From Myoxocephalus aenaeus (lineage: Eukaryota > Chordata > Actinopteri > Perciformes > Cottidae), in the NCBI GenBank assembly GCA_038501785.1, contig JBAMJR010000099.1, forward strand, positions 1,067,501-1,131,500: DNA of 64,000 nt, given 5' to 3'. Below the pieces are notes generated by a model, which had not been told where the DNA came from, ran no database searches, and saw only the letters and a program-made list of their open reading frames with translations. Both the position numbers and the translations under genes were made by a program. Positions 32,012-44,289 of this stretch are shown in pieces. How positions within the stretch are numbered: the stretch's first letter is position 1; each line of letters opens with the position of its first letter.

Positions 32012-33340
32012 CTGTATTAACTTCTCTGCCATCAGTTTTTTTATTTATTATGGGTTTTAACTCTTTTTTCATTCATCCCATCATAAGGTAACATTCCTTT
32101 TGACTTTTTATATTCAACATTAAGTCTGAGATATGTTTCTCAAATTCAGTTTAATGATCAGTCTGTGCGTCCCATCCACTGTCTTGATGGGAAGACAAGA
32201 GAGTGTGGTCTCCCAGTTGTCAGTTAAAGGTGGTGATGCACTGTTCATAGCTGTTCACTGGAACTGCAATGTTCATAACACACCCACAATAGGATCTCCA
32301 CACTCATCAGTGTTTACCAGCAGCATTAAACTGGATCCCTATGTCATTTTGCAGGACCCAAGTGCAGAGAATATCACACTCATAACGTTTCACAAACTTT
32401 GTATATATCTTTAAGTTCAAAACCAGAATGGGCCCAGAAAACAAACTCCATGTGAATCGTTATATTGTACTTTGACAACTGACCACGGCTCATTTGGTAT
32501 TAGTTTAAATTCTAATCCCTTAAATAATACTTTGGATTTTGTTCATAAAGCAGTCATTGCCATAGCATTTTCTTCAAGTTTCACTTTCTTGCATATCTAG
32601 CCATCTCTTTGAAGTGGTATGTGTGCTTTATTGTAAAACATAAACTATATGAAAGGTACAAATATAGCAGTGCCTCAAATGTAAACATTTAAGTCCAACA
32701 AGTTGATGCAGTGGGATAACAAAGTTGTGAAAGTTGTGAAAAGGAGCAAACTGATTTAAAAACAAATCAAAAACTAATCAAGTTAAATATCAGAGCAACT
32801 TAGACTAGCTGGCACAATGTGCAAATAAGAGCGCCATCTCTGTAACACAGTATGTTCTTCCTCTCTCCCACGGCTCTTATTTAAGTCTTTGTTTAAACAT
32901 GAACATCTGGCTCAATTGGCAAACATCATCGTTTCAACTCTGTTGGAGGAGATTTACTTTACCTTTTACTAAAAAGAAAAAAGAAAACTGAAACCAAGAA
33001 ACAGAAATAAATAGTGTTGAGCGGTCACCAGCCTGCAACATTTAAAATGTGTATTTATAAACTCTTTGCAGATTTAGGTTACAAAATACCTGTATGAGAA
33101 ACAGATTGGATGCAGTCATAATGAGATTAGGAAATACAAATTAACTCCCAAGGAGTCAGCACATTTATGCCAAATTGAATCAGAGACTCTAGTGGCAATT
33201 GCCAAATCTTACAGGCTGCACGTCTGTGTTTGCACTTGTCTGAGTTTTGCGAAGTGTGTGTATGGGCTTGAATATCTCTGTGTGTGCCTACATATTCCAG
33301 ACACGCATGTGCACAAACAAAGTAAATGTTAAATGCACCT
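31244..33340. other. Gene-free stretch with possible regulatory sequence and (TA)n
   Basis: At 31325-31345 the octamer-like ATTTGCATAATTCTGAC lies in unique-looking sequence. A (TG)n run with a G9 tract is at about 31508-31559, and a (TA)n microsatellite at about 31957-32009. No gene is supported. Confidence 0.4.
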
Positions 33341-33615
33341 ACTTGTATATAGCACTTTTCTAGTATTCCTACCACTCAGAGAACTTTCACACTACTTGTC
33401 ATCCTTCACCCATTCATACACTGATGGAGGGGGCTAAGGTGCCACCTGCCCATCCAGAATAGCTAACCTTTCATACACCGTAGGCACAGCTACGGGAGCA
33501 ATTTGGGGTTAAGTATCTCGCCCAAGGACACATTGACATGGACTAGTGGAGCCGGGGATCGAACAACCAATCCTCTGATTGAAGGACGACCCTGCTCACC
33601 ACTGAGCCACAGTTG
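33341..33615 (+). repeat. SINE-like dispersed fish repeat
   Basis: Contains in order TATATAGCACTTTTCTAG, CACCCATTCATACACTGATG, AAGGTGCCACCTGCCCATC, GCAATTTGGGGTTAAGTATC, GCCCAAGGACACATTGACAT, GAGCCGGGGATCGAAC and ACCACTGAGCCACAG. I recognise this as a very widespread teleost repeat. A partial copy in the other orientation is at 11325-11485. The GGGATCGAAC word recalls a tRNA B-box, but no tRNA fold is present. Confidence 0.75.
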
Positions 33616-35390
33616 GTATGCAATTGAATATGTGAATGATTGAGTGAATGAGTCCAATGATTTATTTGTCTGAGAAAATGAACCAATGAACAGTTAATGA
33701 GTGTGTGTGCGTATTGTGATTTCATGTGTCTATAATTTGATTGCAGTAATCATCATGTTAAATTGCCAAGTGGTTGTCCATGTGGATTGGTATGTAGTAT
33801 GCATATTCACAACATAGATTGGCATGTATTTGTATAGGTTGAAATAAATAATCCACCATTACTGCAGTAATATCTGAGTTATAAACCAGCTTGTATACAA
33901 TTGTATTAAACTGTTTTGAATACCTAACTTCATAACAAAATTTTAATCATATTTAGAAGATGTAAAGCCTATGTTTTTACAACCTCAGACTGGCAATGTG
34001 AGACTCAACTACACCCACATTCACATCCTTTCACAGGCAGGGAAACTGCTCATTTTGACTGGGCAGCCGCAGTAAACAAATAAATAAATCATCTGGCATA
34101 ATAGTCTATAGAACAAGTGTGTATGTGCATAGTGCACTTAAGCACACCATCACATGTTACCTCTGTGTTAGAGGATATCAGAGTGAAGCAGATGTATACA
34201 GCATTGGGGTTGGGGATGTGATGTAGTTGGGGGGTTGGCTCGGTACAAGGTACCCAGTGGGAGAAGCTGGCACAGATGGAGCCCAAAACCCACTGAGCAG
34301 CACTCAATGTCAGCTGCACTGCTCAAGAGAGCCCATGGGATCCACAGGGCCTTTGGCAGACATGAGCACTCTGTTTTAGTCAGCAATTAGTTTAATGGAG
34401 CAAAGTCTAAAATCACTTCAGACCAACATAGCTATGAAAAGAAATGACAGAGGGAACGGCTTTTGGTCATTACTCAGGTCTTAGTCTAATTCAGGTTAAG
34501 CTGTTTACATGTTTGACAGAAAGACAGGTTGGTCCTTTTGGATAAGGAGAGTCTCTAAAGAGATTTTTGGAACCAGCATGTATGTTTTGGCTGCTTGGCA
34601 AAAACATCATTGCAATTAGAATATTCATTAAAAAAATATTTTTACAACATGTATTCATCAACAATAAATAGTGTAGCATCATAATTTGCCCACAAATTGG
34701 TTTAACATATAAACATGTTAATACTAGGTTTGAGAGGCTATATTTGATATGTTCCAAATTGGCAAAAATCCAGTGGAACATAGTTTCGTTTACTGTAGCA
34801 ATTCTGTCGTGCCACACCAATTCACATTCTAGTGACATGGACCTCACCATTTGTCCCTCTACTTTTTGATCTGCCTCTCTCTGTACATCCACATGTAGTG
34901 CAGCTCTATACTCCTCATCCTTCATGGAACAGAATTGCTTGAATGATTATAAAAATGTGGGAGCAATGCAGCCAATTAGACTTCTTTCACTTCCCTTGAA
35001 TAGATGAAGGCCTCAGATAGGGTCCAAGTGTGTGTGTGCCTGCATGTGCACGCAAGAGATTATGTTACTTCTCACTGATACACAGTACACTTCCGTACAC
35101 GTCCATGCTACACAGAATGGGAAATAAGCCAAATGTACCTATGGAGCACTTTAGTGCATTACGGAGAACGAATATCCAGATGAATTACATAGAGAGAAAA
35201 AATTCAAGATCCAATGAGAAAATAACAACAACTACATGTTGAATAATTTATTGTGGCAGATATGTTGGCGTGCAAGTAGTGTTTGTGATATATTTTTCCT
35301 ATTTTTCCATGAAGGTATATGCATTACATATATTATGTAATGGATAGCAGATTTAGAAGTAATGCAGGACTCTGCTTGGTCACTTTAAAC
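33616..35390. other. Gene-free stretch
   Basis: No gene. The 144-codon minus frame at 34491-34925 has no recognised domain and is treated as chance. Confidence 0.4.
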
Positions 35391-36193
35391 CATGGGTGTC
35401 AAATTCATTTTAGTTAAGGAGCCACATACTGCCAATTTTGATCTCAAGTGGGCCAGACCAGTAAAATCATAGCATAATAACGCATACATAATGACAATAT
35501 TTCTCTATGTTTAAATCATTGGTGAAGGTTTTTGGATGATGAACCCAAATTTAAGGTATTTCTACAATAAACACGAAACATAAAGACCAAAAATCTGCCC
35601 ACTGTTTATCTGCATCAGCCCACTGTTTCCCTCGCTTTGTGACGCGTTTGTGAAGCCACTTTCATGACGTGATCCATTTTTAACGACTTGCAACACAATG
35701 CCTCGCGGTGAAATGTCCAACAACTTTATCCTCTATTTGCAGCTTGTACTTTCTCCGTGAATTTTGTCACAACGCCTGTTTTTCCTCCCGATCATTGATG
35801 GTGCACCGTCTGTAGCCACACTGACAGCACGGGTCCAGTCCACTCCGGCCCGGTCAAGCGCTTAAACGAGAGAGCTAAAAGTGTAATCCGCTGTAGTGGT
35901 GTCTGTCATGGGTATCAACTCAAGGAACTTCTCGGTGACCGCCAAAATCTCATCAACACCATGAATATGGCCAGTTGCGCAACATCTTTCGTAATGTCAG
36001 TGCTCTCATCGATTGCAACTGAAAATGCTACAAATGACTTTACTTTATGCTTCTTTTGGCTATCCAAATCTGCTGAAAGATCAGAAATCCTATCCGTCAC
36101 AGTATTCCTCGTTAAGCTAATGTTGGCTGTTGGTTTTATTTTATTTTAACAGTATCCGGATCCGGCCCATGGGCTATATGTCTGACACCCCTG
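35391..36193 (-). mobile_element. Internally deleted hAT remnant
   Basis: The ends CATGGGTGTCAAA (35391) and TCTGACACCCCTG (ending 36193) are inverse complements with two mismatches. The flanking octamers CTTTAAAC (35383-35390) and CTGTAAAC (36194-36201) agree at 7 of 8 positions, as expected for an aged hAT target duplication. Subterminal words such as GATCTCAAGTGGGCC and GATCCGGCCC are typical of this widespread hAT group. A degenerate transposase fragment is on the minus strand. Confidence 0.85.
35600..36100 (-). pseudogene. hAT transposase fragment (GTF2IRD2-like group), degenerate
   Basis: The frame at 35915-36100 reads SADLDSQKKHKVKSFVAF, then SVAIDESTDITKDVAQLAIF, matching the start of the hAT catalytic domain (DESTD motif) as found in transposases related to GTF2IRD2. 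Downstream on minus the similarity continues to about 35600 in other frames, with stops and shifts. Both ends of the gene are missing. It cannot encode a functional enzyme. Confidence 0.75.
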
Positions 36194-36201
36194 CTGTAAA
36201 C

Positions 36202-39200
36202 TTAAATGTGAACTGCTTTTTGAGTACCAGCCATGGCAAGTCAGATAAATGTCAAAGTAGAGTTGGTTCTTTATTTCTAGCTTTGTCGGTACATACATGA
36301 ACACATGAGCAGAGATGCATACAAATACATGCATCCCTGACAAAAATATTTCCACCTTGACCAACGTTTTGCTTACCATGTGGCACCAAGCCATCTGCAA
36401 TACATGTGTAAGCCATGGAAAGGTCAACTCCCATGTGACAATGTGTGTACCTCTGCGTGGATGCCCCAGCCTCCTCATTTAAAACCTGCAACTTAAAAAG
36501 TGAAATAAATGGTCTGTTAAACATTCTTAATTATCAGTCTACCTCTGAATTATTTGCCAGTTTTAGCCTGATGCAGTGATATTATTGTAAACAAACACTC
36601 TGCAGATATAACTAGTATTTTGATTTTCATTAACCACATACACTTACAGAGCCTTACCGTGCATGCATATGTACAAAGTTTAATTTTAAGATAAAAAACA
36701 AACCAAAATATTGATAAATTAAAAATATTAAGTTCATTTCTGCTGCAGTCCCAGTTTGTCATCTTCACCTTCAGCATCTGTGCCGCAACAGACATCACAC
36801 AATTCCATTTTCGTTAATTGACAATTTTGAAGTGCAGCGACGAGAGTTTTTCATCATCATATTGTCAGGAAGCAGCTGCCAGCTGCATAGCAAGCCCATA
36901 ATGCAATCAGCTACTTTGTGGAGGCCTTCGGGTTCTCATTGTGTTAGGAATTGCTTAGACTGCTAATATCCCTCGATTGGTCAAAACATGCATCATTTGT
37001 CTCAGATGGCATGATGCGTCCACACTTCATCATGCACTTAATCTATAGTGTGTTTTTATGGGCACTATGTAAATCTTTGTTGCACATTATCAGATTGTTG
37101 ACTTTGATGTTGAACAGGTGAAACATGGCACTCTAGCTTCTACGCCTGCCAAATACATCTGTGGCAAAAAAGTGTGTAACCCAAATCACTTTCTGGCATC
37201 AGATAACAAGCATGATTTTTTTTAAACTACGGCAAACAATGATGTGTGCAAATACTTGTGTATTTAAAATAAACTTGATAAATATTAATTTCATTCAAAA
37301 ATACTCCAAAATGTTTTCACATTTCCTGAAGGCATAATAGAGTACCACCCCTAAACCCATCCTCATCTCCAAAATATAATGAAAAGCAAAATTTTTGCCT
37401 TTTTCCCATCACATTGTATTAAGCCAATTTCAAACATATCAATCCCATAGCAGCAGCACAGCCAGGATTGGGGAGTTACATTCCTAACCAGTAAAGCATG
37501 GAAATGAGGCACAGTAGGAACACATAGGCAACTGGTGTAAAAAAGAAGACCTTGTAAAAATTGCCCATCGGTGACATTCATCACGTCAATGGTCTTTATT
37601 ACGTTAGACCTTCCTTCAATCTATGTAAATATCAAAATGCTACACTGCCTCTCTAATATCTTTCCATTATGTGCCTCCATTTATTTGTTTATATTTGCTC
37701 ATTCTGTTAACTTTAATGAGTAATATCCTGAAAGGTAATATATAGCCACAACATATAGTCTTCACCAAGAGATAATTGTCACATTTGACTGTCTGAGGGG
37801 TCTATCATTTGTTTGACTGTTCTTTTTTTTATTTGCAGCACATTAACACATATTCAGTTGTCACACTAAAATAAGTTGGCTCAGAATAAAGCAGGAGGCA
37901 GATTGCAAAATGAGGAAACATGGATAATTAGTTAAGGCAGTAATGCAGGAAAAAACTGTCAGCTGGAATGTACTGATGTGGACTCAGAGGGGGTTTACTA
38001 TGTTGTTGCTAGTATAATGTAGTTGTAATACTGTTTTGACTATTGAGCATTACAGCAGGGTATGCTACCTGCATACAAAGGATACATGATAGAAAATACA
38101 GTATAGCATACAGTAACTGCTTCTTGCCCTGTGTTTCCATCCATTTGGCTATGGATACTAAATAGGAATCCCATCTTCTGTGTGGCTTTGCACAAATTAA
38201 ACGTGAGCAAACAAACAGGAACAAAAACAAACAAACAAATCAAAAAAGCTGGGTTTACATATCTGGACTTCTCCTTATCAAGCTGCATTTAGCTTTAGCA
38301 GGTGTTACTCAGCTAAATATCAGCAAAATTCCAGTTAAATATGTCTATTACAGATCTGTTAATCTCTTACTAATTATTTTTGCAAACCCAGGCAGCCTGT
38401 ACATAGCAAGCTCAGAGAAATAATTGATTGATTCCAACAGAAGCCAGACCAGTCAGCACTTCACACTCTCTCAAACTATGAGGATAACATTTATATAATA
38501 CGAATTTAGTGCCATAGTTTAATAGTGGATGTGCTGTGATGCTGTGACCAACAGTGAGCTTGATTGTGGCACTCAAGAGTGGAAAAGTTGAAGCAGTCAG
38601 AAACAACACTGCATGTGATGGAGCAGTCAGGACCTGTACTTTCTGTGTTAGAGATTAGATGCATTCCCCATTTGCTTCTTCTGCACCTGTGGAGATGGAG
38701 GGAGGCAGTTAACCTTAGCTTCAGATGACAGCTCAGCAAAAGCAATGCCACGTGTTATGGCGTAAACTTCACAAAATAAGGGCAAGCGAGAAAGCAATAA
38801 TACACTTACTGTCTTAAGATGATTCATATTATACCTTCTGAGTCATTGAGATTCTGTCCCTAAAACCAGCATAGGCTCCTGGGCCCAATATTTTAGTCGA
38901 CTGTCCAGTTTTTTGTTTAATTCAGATGCCCCCATTTCACCTATCCATCCCTTATACTGCCCTTACTTAACAGATTATTTTTATCGTTTACATTTCTTTC
39001 CGATGTGGTTGGGTTGCTGTTAATTCATGGTAGGGTGTGCATTCATATGGCTCCACCCATAAAGTCCAGTTACGATAGGTTACAATATTGTAACTCTAGT
39101 ACTATAACCATGGGCGCAGCCTTCTACCAAAGTGGCCCTGCTGCTCCTACACTCTTGCTGAAGAGGGTGTTTGATATCTTATCAGCAAGGTAGTCTGCCT

Positions 39201-39223
39201 TATAAACTGTGAGGTCTGCACAT
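36202..39223. other. Gene-free stretch
   Basis: No gene or element end recognised. Around 36870-37050 the sequence contains E-box-like CAGCTGCCAGCTG and TAATATCCCTC words in unique-looking DNA, which might be regulatory. Open frames on both strands overlap and lack domains. Confidence 0.35.
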
Positions 39224-39890
39224 TGTCAAGTTATCCTGGTGTTAAAGTTCACTTCAGCTCAGCCCAAACTTGAAAATGGCTTGTTCAGCACAAACAGTCA
39301 AAGGGACAACTCGGTTCCGTTCCAGTGTTTTTTATTTCCCTTTCGAGACGGATTTGGTTGTTGAAACAGTAGAATAGGAATCGGAATAGGTTGATAACCT
39401 TGAACACAAAAAGGAGTAGGTTAAATGCTGCATTAGAATGCCTTTAACAATAATAATTTAACATCATTAAACTATACATTTTTTACCAAACACAGGTAAA
39501 ACAAATTCAAAGATCAAAATCAACTGAAGAAGCAAACAAACGATTTCCACAAACAATACTTGAAATGAACAGAATTCATACCAGTTGCGTCTGCGGCTGA
39601 ACGTGAGCTGCGTCGTGGAGAGGAGCAAAGAGGGAGGCCAGCCCAACACCAAACATTTTATACCCATGAGGTGCGCGCTGGTGGATTTGGTCCCTCCAGA
39701 AACATGGACTGTATCTTGGGTTCCACTTTGCCCCCTTCAGGCCTGGAGTTCCCAGATGCTCCCTGTTTCACCGTGCTCAAACTTGTTTTGATGCAACACC
39801 TCCCACTTGACCTCCTGGTTCTTGAACCCAAGGAGGCCACAGCATCCTAGTGTTGGGCAGGTTTGGTTTAAGTTGTCATTTGGTTATATC
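39224..39890 (-). repeat. 3' LTR of the BEL/Pao copy (upper boundary uncertain)
   Basis: The lower boundary, 39224 (TGTCAAG on plus), is fixed by the matching copies at 42645 and 44289. The upper boundary lies somewhere below the end of the pol frame at 39889. The LTR contains a probable 183-bp intron at 39399-39581 (sense GTATGAATT to TTCAAG), inferred by comparison with 42587-42644. Confidence 0.6.
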
Positions 39891-40413
39891 AGTTTTGCTC
39901 TTCAATTGGAAGTAGGACAATGATACATTGGACATCCCTGTGAAGAATGGTAGCTGACATTTTGGTTGCGAGTCTCTTTGTCTTCTGCTTTTGAGCAGAC
40001 TTCCTAGATGGGACGGGGTAACTTGGAAAGGATCTGACATGCACATCTCTGACGATGCCTTTCCTGTCAGCGTTGACATTGGTCACCCTGGCGAGCCTAT
40101 ATTGACCCCTCAGGGCATTTTGGTCTGCCAGCCAGACAACATCTCCAACTACCACATTCCTTTCCGTTGTGTGCCACTTGCTCCTCACAAATAGGTTGGG
40201 CCCAGCTAACTGACTCCATTTCCTCCAGAATCGGTCGACCTCCGTTTGGATAGCGCTCAATCTTTTGTAGGGGTAGCCTTTAAAGTCAAAGCTTCCAGGA
40301 TCTCCTCTGGGTCCAGCCTGTCCAAGCAGAAGGGAATTTGGGCTGCACCCTGGCATCGATGGGTCTTTCATTGACAAGATTGGCAGCCATGAACACAAAT
40401 GTTTGAAACTCAC
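39889..40413 (-). pseudogene. BEL/Pao pol C-terminus, DUF5641 region
   Basis: The frame reads KRLSAIQTEVDRFWRKW, then VVVGDVVWLADQNALRGQYR and RLARVTNVNADRKG, the conserved pattern of the domain that follows integrase in Pao/BEL polyproteins. It is out of frame with the integrase frame above. Compared with the second copy, 29 nt are missing near 40350, between two CAG triplets, which explains the shift. The N-terminal residues of this frame before about residue 25 are out-of-frame readthrough of integrase. Confidence 0.8.
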
Positions 40414-41965
40414 TCCATGTGAAAACTCCTTCTCCTCCCAGGTTTCGCAAGGCCCGCTTCACAGCGCGAACAGCTGCTTCCGCAGCTCCATTCCGGTGAG
40501 GCAAGTCTGCTGGGTGGATTTCCCAACTCCATTCTGTTCCATGCTTTGACGCATGATTCTCAAGCTCGGATTTTTCCAATTGGCCCAGAAAGAGGTAGAG
40601 TTGTTTGAGGGCCGGTCTGGCTCCCACAAAGTTTTTCCCCGGATCTGACCACACTTTCTTCGGATGCCCCCTCAGCGCTGTGAATCTCTGGTGTGCCAAT
40701 AGGAAGCCTTCAGTTGACTGGTCACTGACAACATCTGTGTGCATAGCTCTCGATGCCATGCAGCAGAAGACAATTCCCCACACCTTGAGCCTGACTTTCT
40801 TTCTCACCTCATCCTTGACTTCATAAGGTCCAAATAAGTCCACCGTTGTGTACTCAAATGGCTTGGCTGGTGTTATCCGCTTCAGTGGAAGGTCACTCAT
40901 GATCTGCTGGCATTTCCTGGCCCGAGCTTTCCTGCATGTCACACAGCTGTCAACAATCTTCTGAGCCAGTTTCCGGCCCTTTATCACCCAGGCTCTGCTT
41001 CGCATTCGGAGTAGTGTGCCTGCTATTTCTTCATGGTTTGCATTGTGGGCTTCTTTAGCGAGGAGAGTGGACACCCATGCATCATATGGTACAATTGGCA
41101 CTGCAGTTTTGTCCTCATTAAAGATTTGGAATCTTCCTCCACAGAGTAAAAGTCCAGTGTCTTCCTCCTTGTACACGACAAGTCTGTTCAGTGTGGTCTC
41201 TGGAAAGGTTACACCTTCTTGAGCCGCCAGGAACAGATCCCGGAGTGCATCTTCATATTCTGCAATGGTAAGTACGGCTTCCTTAGCACGTGCCGTTACC
41301 TCTGTTGCTGAAGGAATCCCCTCCCACTTTGACTTACAAGAGATCGAGGTCTTTGTCAGTAATGCTTTCCACTTCTTCACAGCTCTCCATACCCAGGCAA
41401 TGACTCTAGTCAGCTTGGTCAAACTGCTGAACTTCCTGATGTCGAGGATTTTTCCCACTGCAGAACCAGCTGGTGCTCTCCGGAATTGGATCTTGGGCTC
41501 TTGTCCATCAGGGCCACCTTCCTGAGCATCTTCCTGGTCGCTCCTCGCATTAATTGAAATTGGAGACATTTCAGTAGCAGATGGGACCTCCCTTTGTTTT
41601 TTCCCCTGTGCTCTGGTCAGTGCTGCTGTGAAAGACTTTCTTTGGAGCCGGTCTATACCCTCTTTGGCAAGTGCAGCGACTTCTTTGACTGACATTTTTG
41701 GCCACTCTTCCACCGGGTCCTTCAGAAATCCTGGTCCATTCTGCCACACAGAATCCTCTTTAAGGTCTTCTGGTCTTGCACCTCTTGTTACAAGGTCAGC
41801 AATGTGCAGGTCTCCTGGGATCCACCACCAGTCTTCGACAGAGGTGGATTTCTGAATCTCCCCAACTCTGTTCGCAAAGAAGGTTTGATATCCATAGCTG
41901 TCTCTTTGAATTGCTCCTAGCACAGTCCGACTGTCCAGCAGGTGAAGCCATCGTTCGATTGCCAT
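40286..41965 (-). pseudogene. BEL/Pao pol: RNase H end, zinc-binding and integrase
   Basis: The frame opens after an in-frame TAG at about 41981 that separates it from the upstream RT/RNase H frame. Order: RNase H end (LDSRTVLGAIQRDS, WWWIPGDLHIADLVTRG), a variable linker, an HHCC-type zinc site (EAHNANHEE, then DSCVTCRKA), then an integrase core with VDLFGPYEV, VWSDPGKNFVGA and NGAAEAAVRAVKRAL carrying the D, D and E residues. These enzymes integrate the cDNA of the element. The last about 20 codons are out of frame because of the 29-nt deletion. With the early stop and the deletion, the polyprotein cannot be made from this copy. Confidence 0.85.
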
Positions 41966-41983
41966 TCGGCTGTGTTTTTCAAT

Positions 41984-42463
41984 CTATTTCCGGAGTCGTG
42001 CTGCAAAGACTGTGCCACAGGCTTCAGCTTTCACTGGTTCCCCTTTTTGGTCCAGTGGTGTGAGTTTTGCTTTGGATTCAGCGAGTCTGACTTGGATGCC
42101 TTGCCGAGTTTCCCATCTGAAGTACACCACAGCTCCATAGCTCTTGTCACTTCCATCAGAGAATGTTACTCCCCAAGGCTTTCCAATCCAATCAACTGGT
42201 GTGAGGCTTCTGTGGAAAGTGATTTGGCTAAGGCGGGTGTATTCCTCAAACAGCAGGATGGCTTCTTCCCTCAACTTTTCGAACAGAGGTTTGTCCCAGG
42301 TGCCTTTGGTCAGAGCCTTGCCTCCAGCTTCCTGAAATGTCTTTCTGACAAGACCTATTGGGTCATACAGACTAGCTACTTGGCTTAGCAGTTGTCTTCT
42401 TGTCAGTGGGTTTGGAGTTTTTTCCCTCACCTCTTCACCAAGGAGATTTTGTCCGACTCTCAT
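41984..42463 (-). pseudogene. BEL/Pao reverse transcriptase end and RNase H start
   Basis: The frame contains TRRQLLSQVASLYDPIGL, a hallmark of the Pao/BEL reverse transcriptase thumb region, then WIGKPWGVTFSDGSDKSY with the first RNase H aspartate region. It ends at a TAG at 41981-41983. The next frame continues directly after it without a shift, so the TAG is a point mutation. Upstream, similar protein (GVGYLVEEDKLYLRTS) continues to about 42585 in a shifted frame, with the shift at an A-rich run near 42465. The polymerase catalytic motifs lie further upstream and are absent. Confidence 0.8.
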
Positions 42464-42586
42464 TTTTCTTTTCTCTTTGAGAAGTTGACTGAGGTCCTGA
42501 GGTAAAGCTTATCCTCTTCCACGAGGTATCCAACTCCAAGGGCTTTGTTGTCCCCTTCCCTCATCTGGTTTGGAAGGATGAATATT

Positions 42587-42644
42587 CTTTGCTCCTCTCC
42601 ACGACGCAGCTCACGTTCAGCCGCAGACGCAACTGGTTATCAAC
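42587..42644 (+). repeat. Small LTR fragment lacking the LTR intron
   Basis: Positions 42587-42635 match the sense strand of the LTR leader (complement of 39582-39630). The next 9 nt, GTTATCAAC, match the LTR 183 nt further on (complement of 39390-39398). The skipped segment starts GTATGA and ends TTCAAG. The fragment is opposite in orientation to the adjacent pol copy. Confidence 0.7.
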
Positions 42645-44289
42645 TGTCAAGTTATCCTGGTGTTAAAGTTCACTTCAGCTCAGCCCAAACTTGAAAATGG
42701 CTTGTTCAGCACAAACAGTCAAAGGGACAACTCGGTTCCGTTCCAGTGTTTTTTATTTCCCTTTCGAGACGGATTTGGTTGTTGAAACAGTAGAATAGGG
42801 ATCGGAATAGGTTGATAACCTTGAACACAAAAAGAAGTGGCCAAAAATGTCAGTCAAAGAAGTCGCTGCACTTGCCAAAGAGGGTATAGACCGGCTCCAA
42901 AGAAAGTCTTTCACAGCAGCACTGACCAGAGCACAGGGGAAGAAACAAAGTGAGGTCCCAGCTGCTACTGAAATGTCTCCAATTTCAATTAACGCGAGGA
43001 GCGACCAGGAAGATGCTCAGGAAGGTGGCCCTGATGGAAAAGAGCCCAAGATCCAATTCCGGAGAGCACCAGCTGGTTCTGCAGTGGGAAAAATCCTCGA
43101 CATCAGGAAGTTCAGCAGTTTGACCAAGCTGACCAGAGTCATTGCCTGGGTATGGAGAGCTGTGAAGAAGTGGAAAGCATTACTGACAAAGACCTCGATC
43201 TCTTGTAAGTCAAAGTGGGAGGGGATTCCTTCAGCAACAGAGGTAACGACACGTGCTAAGGAAGCCGTACTTACCATTGCAGAATATGAAGATGCACTCC
43301 GGGATCTGTTCCTGGCAGCTCAAGAAGGTGTAACCTTTCCAGAGACCACACTGAACAGACTTGTCGTGTACAAGGAGGAAGACACTGGACTTTTACTCTG
43401 TGGAGGAAGATTCCAAATCTTTAATGAGGACAAAACTGCAGTGCCAATTGTACCATATGATGCATGGGTATCCACTCTCCTCGCTAAAGAAGCCCACAAT
43501 GCAAACCATGAAGAAATAGCAGGCACACTACTCCGAATGCGAAGCGGAGCCTGGGTGATAAAGGGCCGGAAACTGGCTCAGAAGATTGTTGACAGCTGTG
43601 TGACATGCAGGAAAGCTCTGGCCAGGAAATGCCAGCAGATCATGAGTGACCTTCCACTGGAGCGGATAACACCAGCCAAGCCATTTGAGTACACAACTCA
43701 AACAGCTCTACCTCTTTCTGGGCCAATTGGAAAAATTGGGTTGGGAAATCCACCCAGCAGACTCGCCTCACCGGAATGGAGTTGCGGAAGCAGCTGTTCG
43801 CGCTGTGAAGCGGGCCTTGCGAAACCTGGGAGGAGAAGGAGGTTTCACATGGAGTGAGTTTCAAACATTCTTGTTCATGGCTGCCAATCTTGCCAATGAA
43901 AGACCCATCGATGCCAGGGTGCAGAGCCGGGAAGACTGCATAGACTACATCAGCCCAAATTCCCTTCTGCTTGGACGGGCTGGACCCAGAGGAGATCCAG
44001 GAAGCTTTGACTTTAAAAGCTACCCCTACAAAAGATTGAGCGCTATCCAAACGGAGGTCGACCGATTCTGGAGGAAATGGAGTCAGTTAGCTGGGCCCAA
44101 CCTATTTGTGAGGAGCAAGTGGCACATTCCGATCCCTATTCTACTGTTTCAACAACCAAATCCGTCTCGAAAGGGAAATAAAAAACACTGGAACGGAACT
44201 GAGTTGTCCCTTTGACTGTTTGTGCTGAACAAGCCATTTTCAAGTTTGGGCTGAGCTGAAGTGAACTTTAACACCAGGATAACTTGACA
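42645..44289 (+). mobile_element. Inverted, internally deleted BEL/Pao copy between inverted LTR pieces
   Basis: The left boundary is a 190-bp antisense LTR piece (42645-42834), nearly identical to 39224-39413. Plus-strand pol follows (42838-44124), then a sense LTR piece (44125-44289) that is the inverse complement of the left one. The pol part runs from the RNase H-integrase linker to the middle of DUF5641, where it joins the LTR abruptly. The result resembles a transposon with 165-bp terminal inverted repeats but is built from LTR parts. No target duplication was seen. Confidence 0.8.
42847..44125 (+). pseudogene. BEL/Pao integrase region, deleted copy
   Basis: The first frame (42847-43857) matches the minus-strand copy closely through the zinc-binding region (EAHNANHEE, DSCVTCRKA) up to KPFEYTT. 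It then loses a few hundred nt that encode the first two catalytic aspartates and changes frame. Similarity resumes in another frame at about 43697 (QLYLFLGQLEKLGWEIHPAD, then NGVAEAAVRAVKRAL) and continues to RSKWH, where the LTR piece begins. This copy retains the 29 nt missing from the other copy, so the two carry different damage and neither is the direct parent of the other. Confidence 0.8.

Larger units (their letters stand above)
39224..42644 (-). mobile_element. BEL/Pao LTR retrotransposon, 5'-truncated, minus strand
   Basis: The pol remnant runs from about 42590 down to about 39889: the end of reverse transcriptase, RNase H, integrase and a DUF5641-type C-terminus. Below it is an LTR whose sense strand has a TATAAAA box (complement near 39656-39664), an AATAAA signal (complement near 39330-39350) and an end ACTTGACA at 39224. 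The gag region and most of reverse transcriptase are missing. A 190-bp part of the LTR recurs in direct orientation at 42645-42834. At its upper end lies a small LTR piece in the wrong orientation (42587-42644). Confidence 0.85.

Noticed and set aside
33341..33615. tRNA gene suggested by the GGGATCGAAC box
   Set aside because: No cloverleaf or A-box fits. The sequence matches a dispersed fish repeat with a second copy at 11325-11485.
34491..34925. 144-codon minus-strand frame
   Set aside because: The protein has no known domain and an amino-acid composition typical of translated AT-rich DNA.
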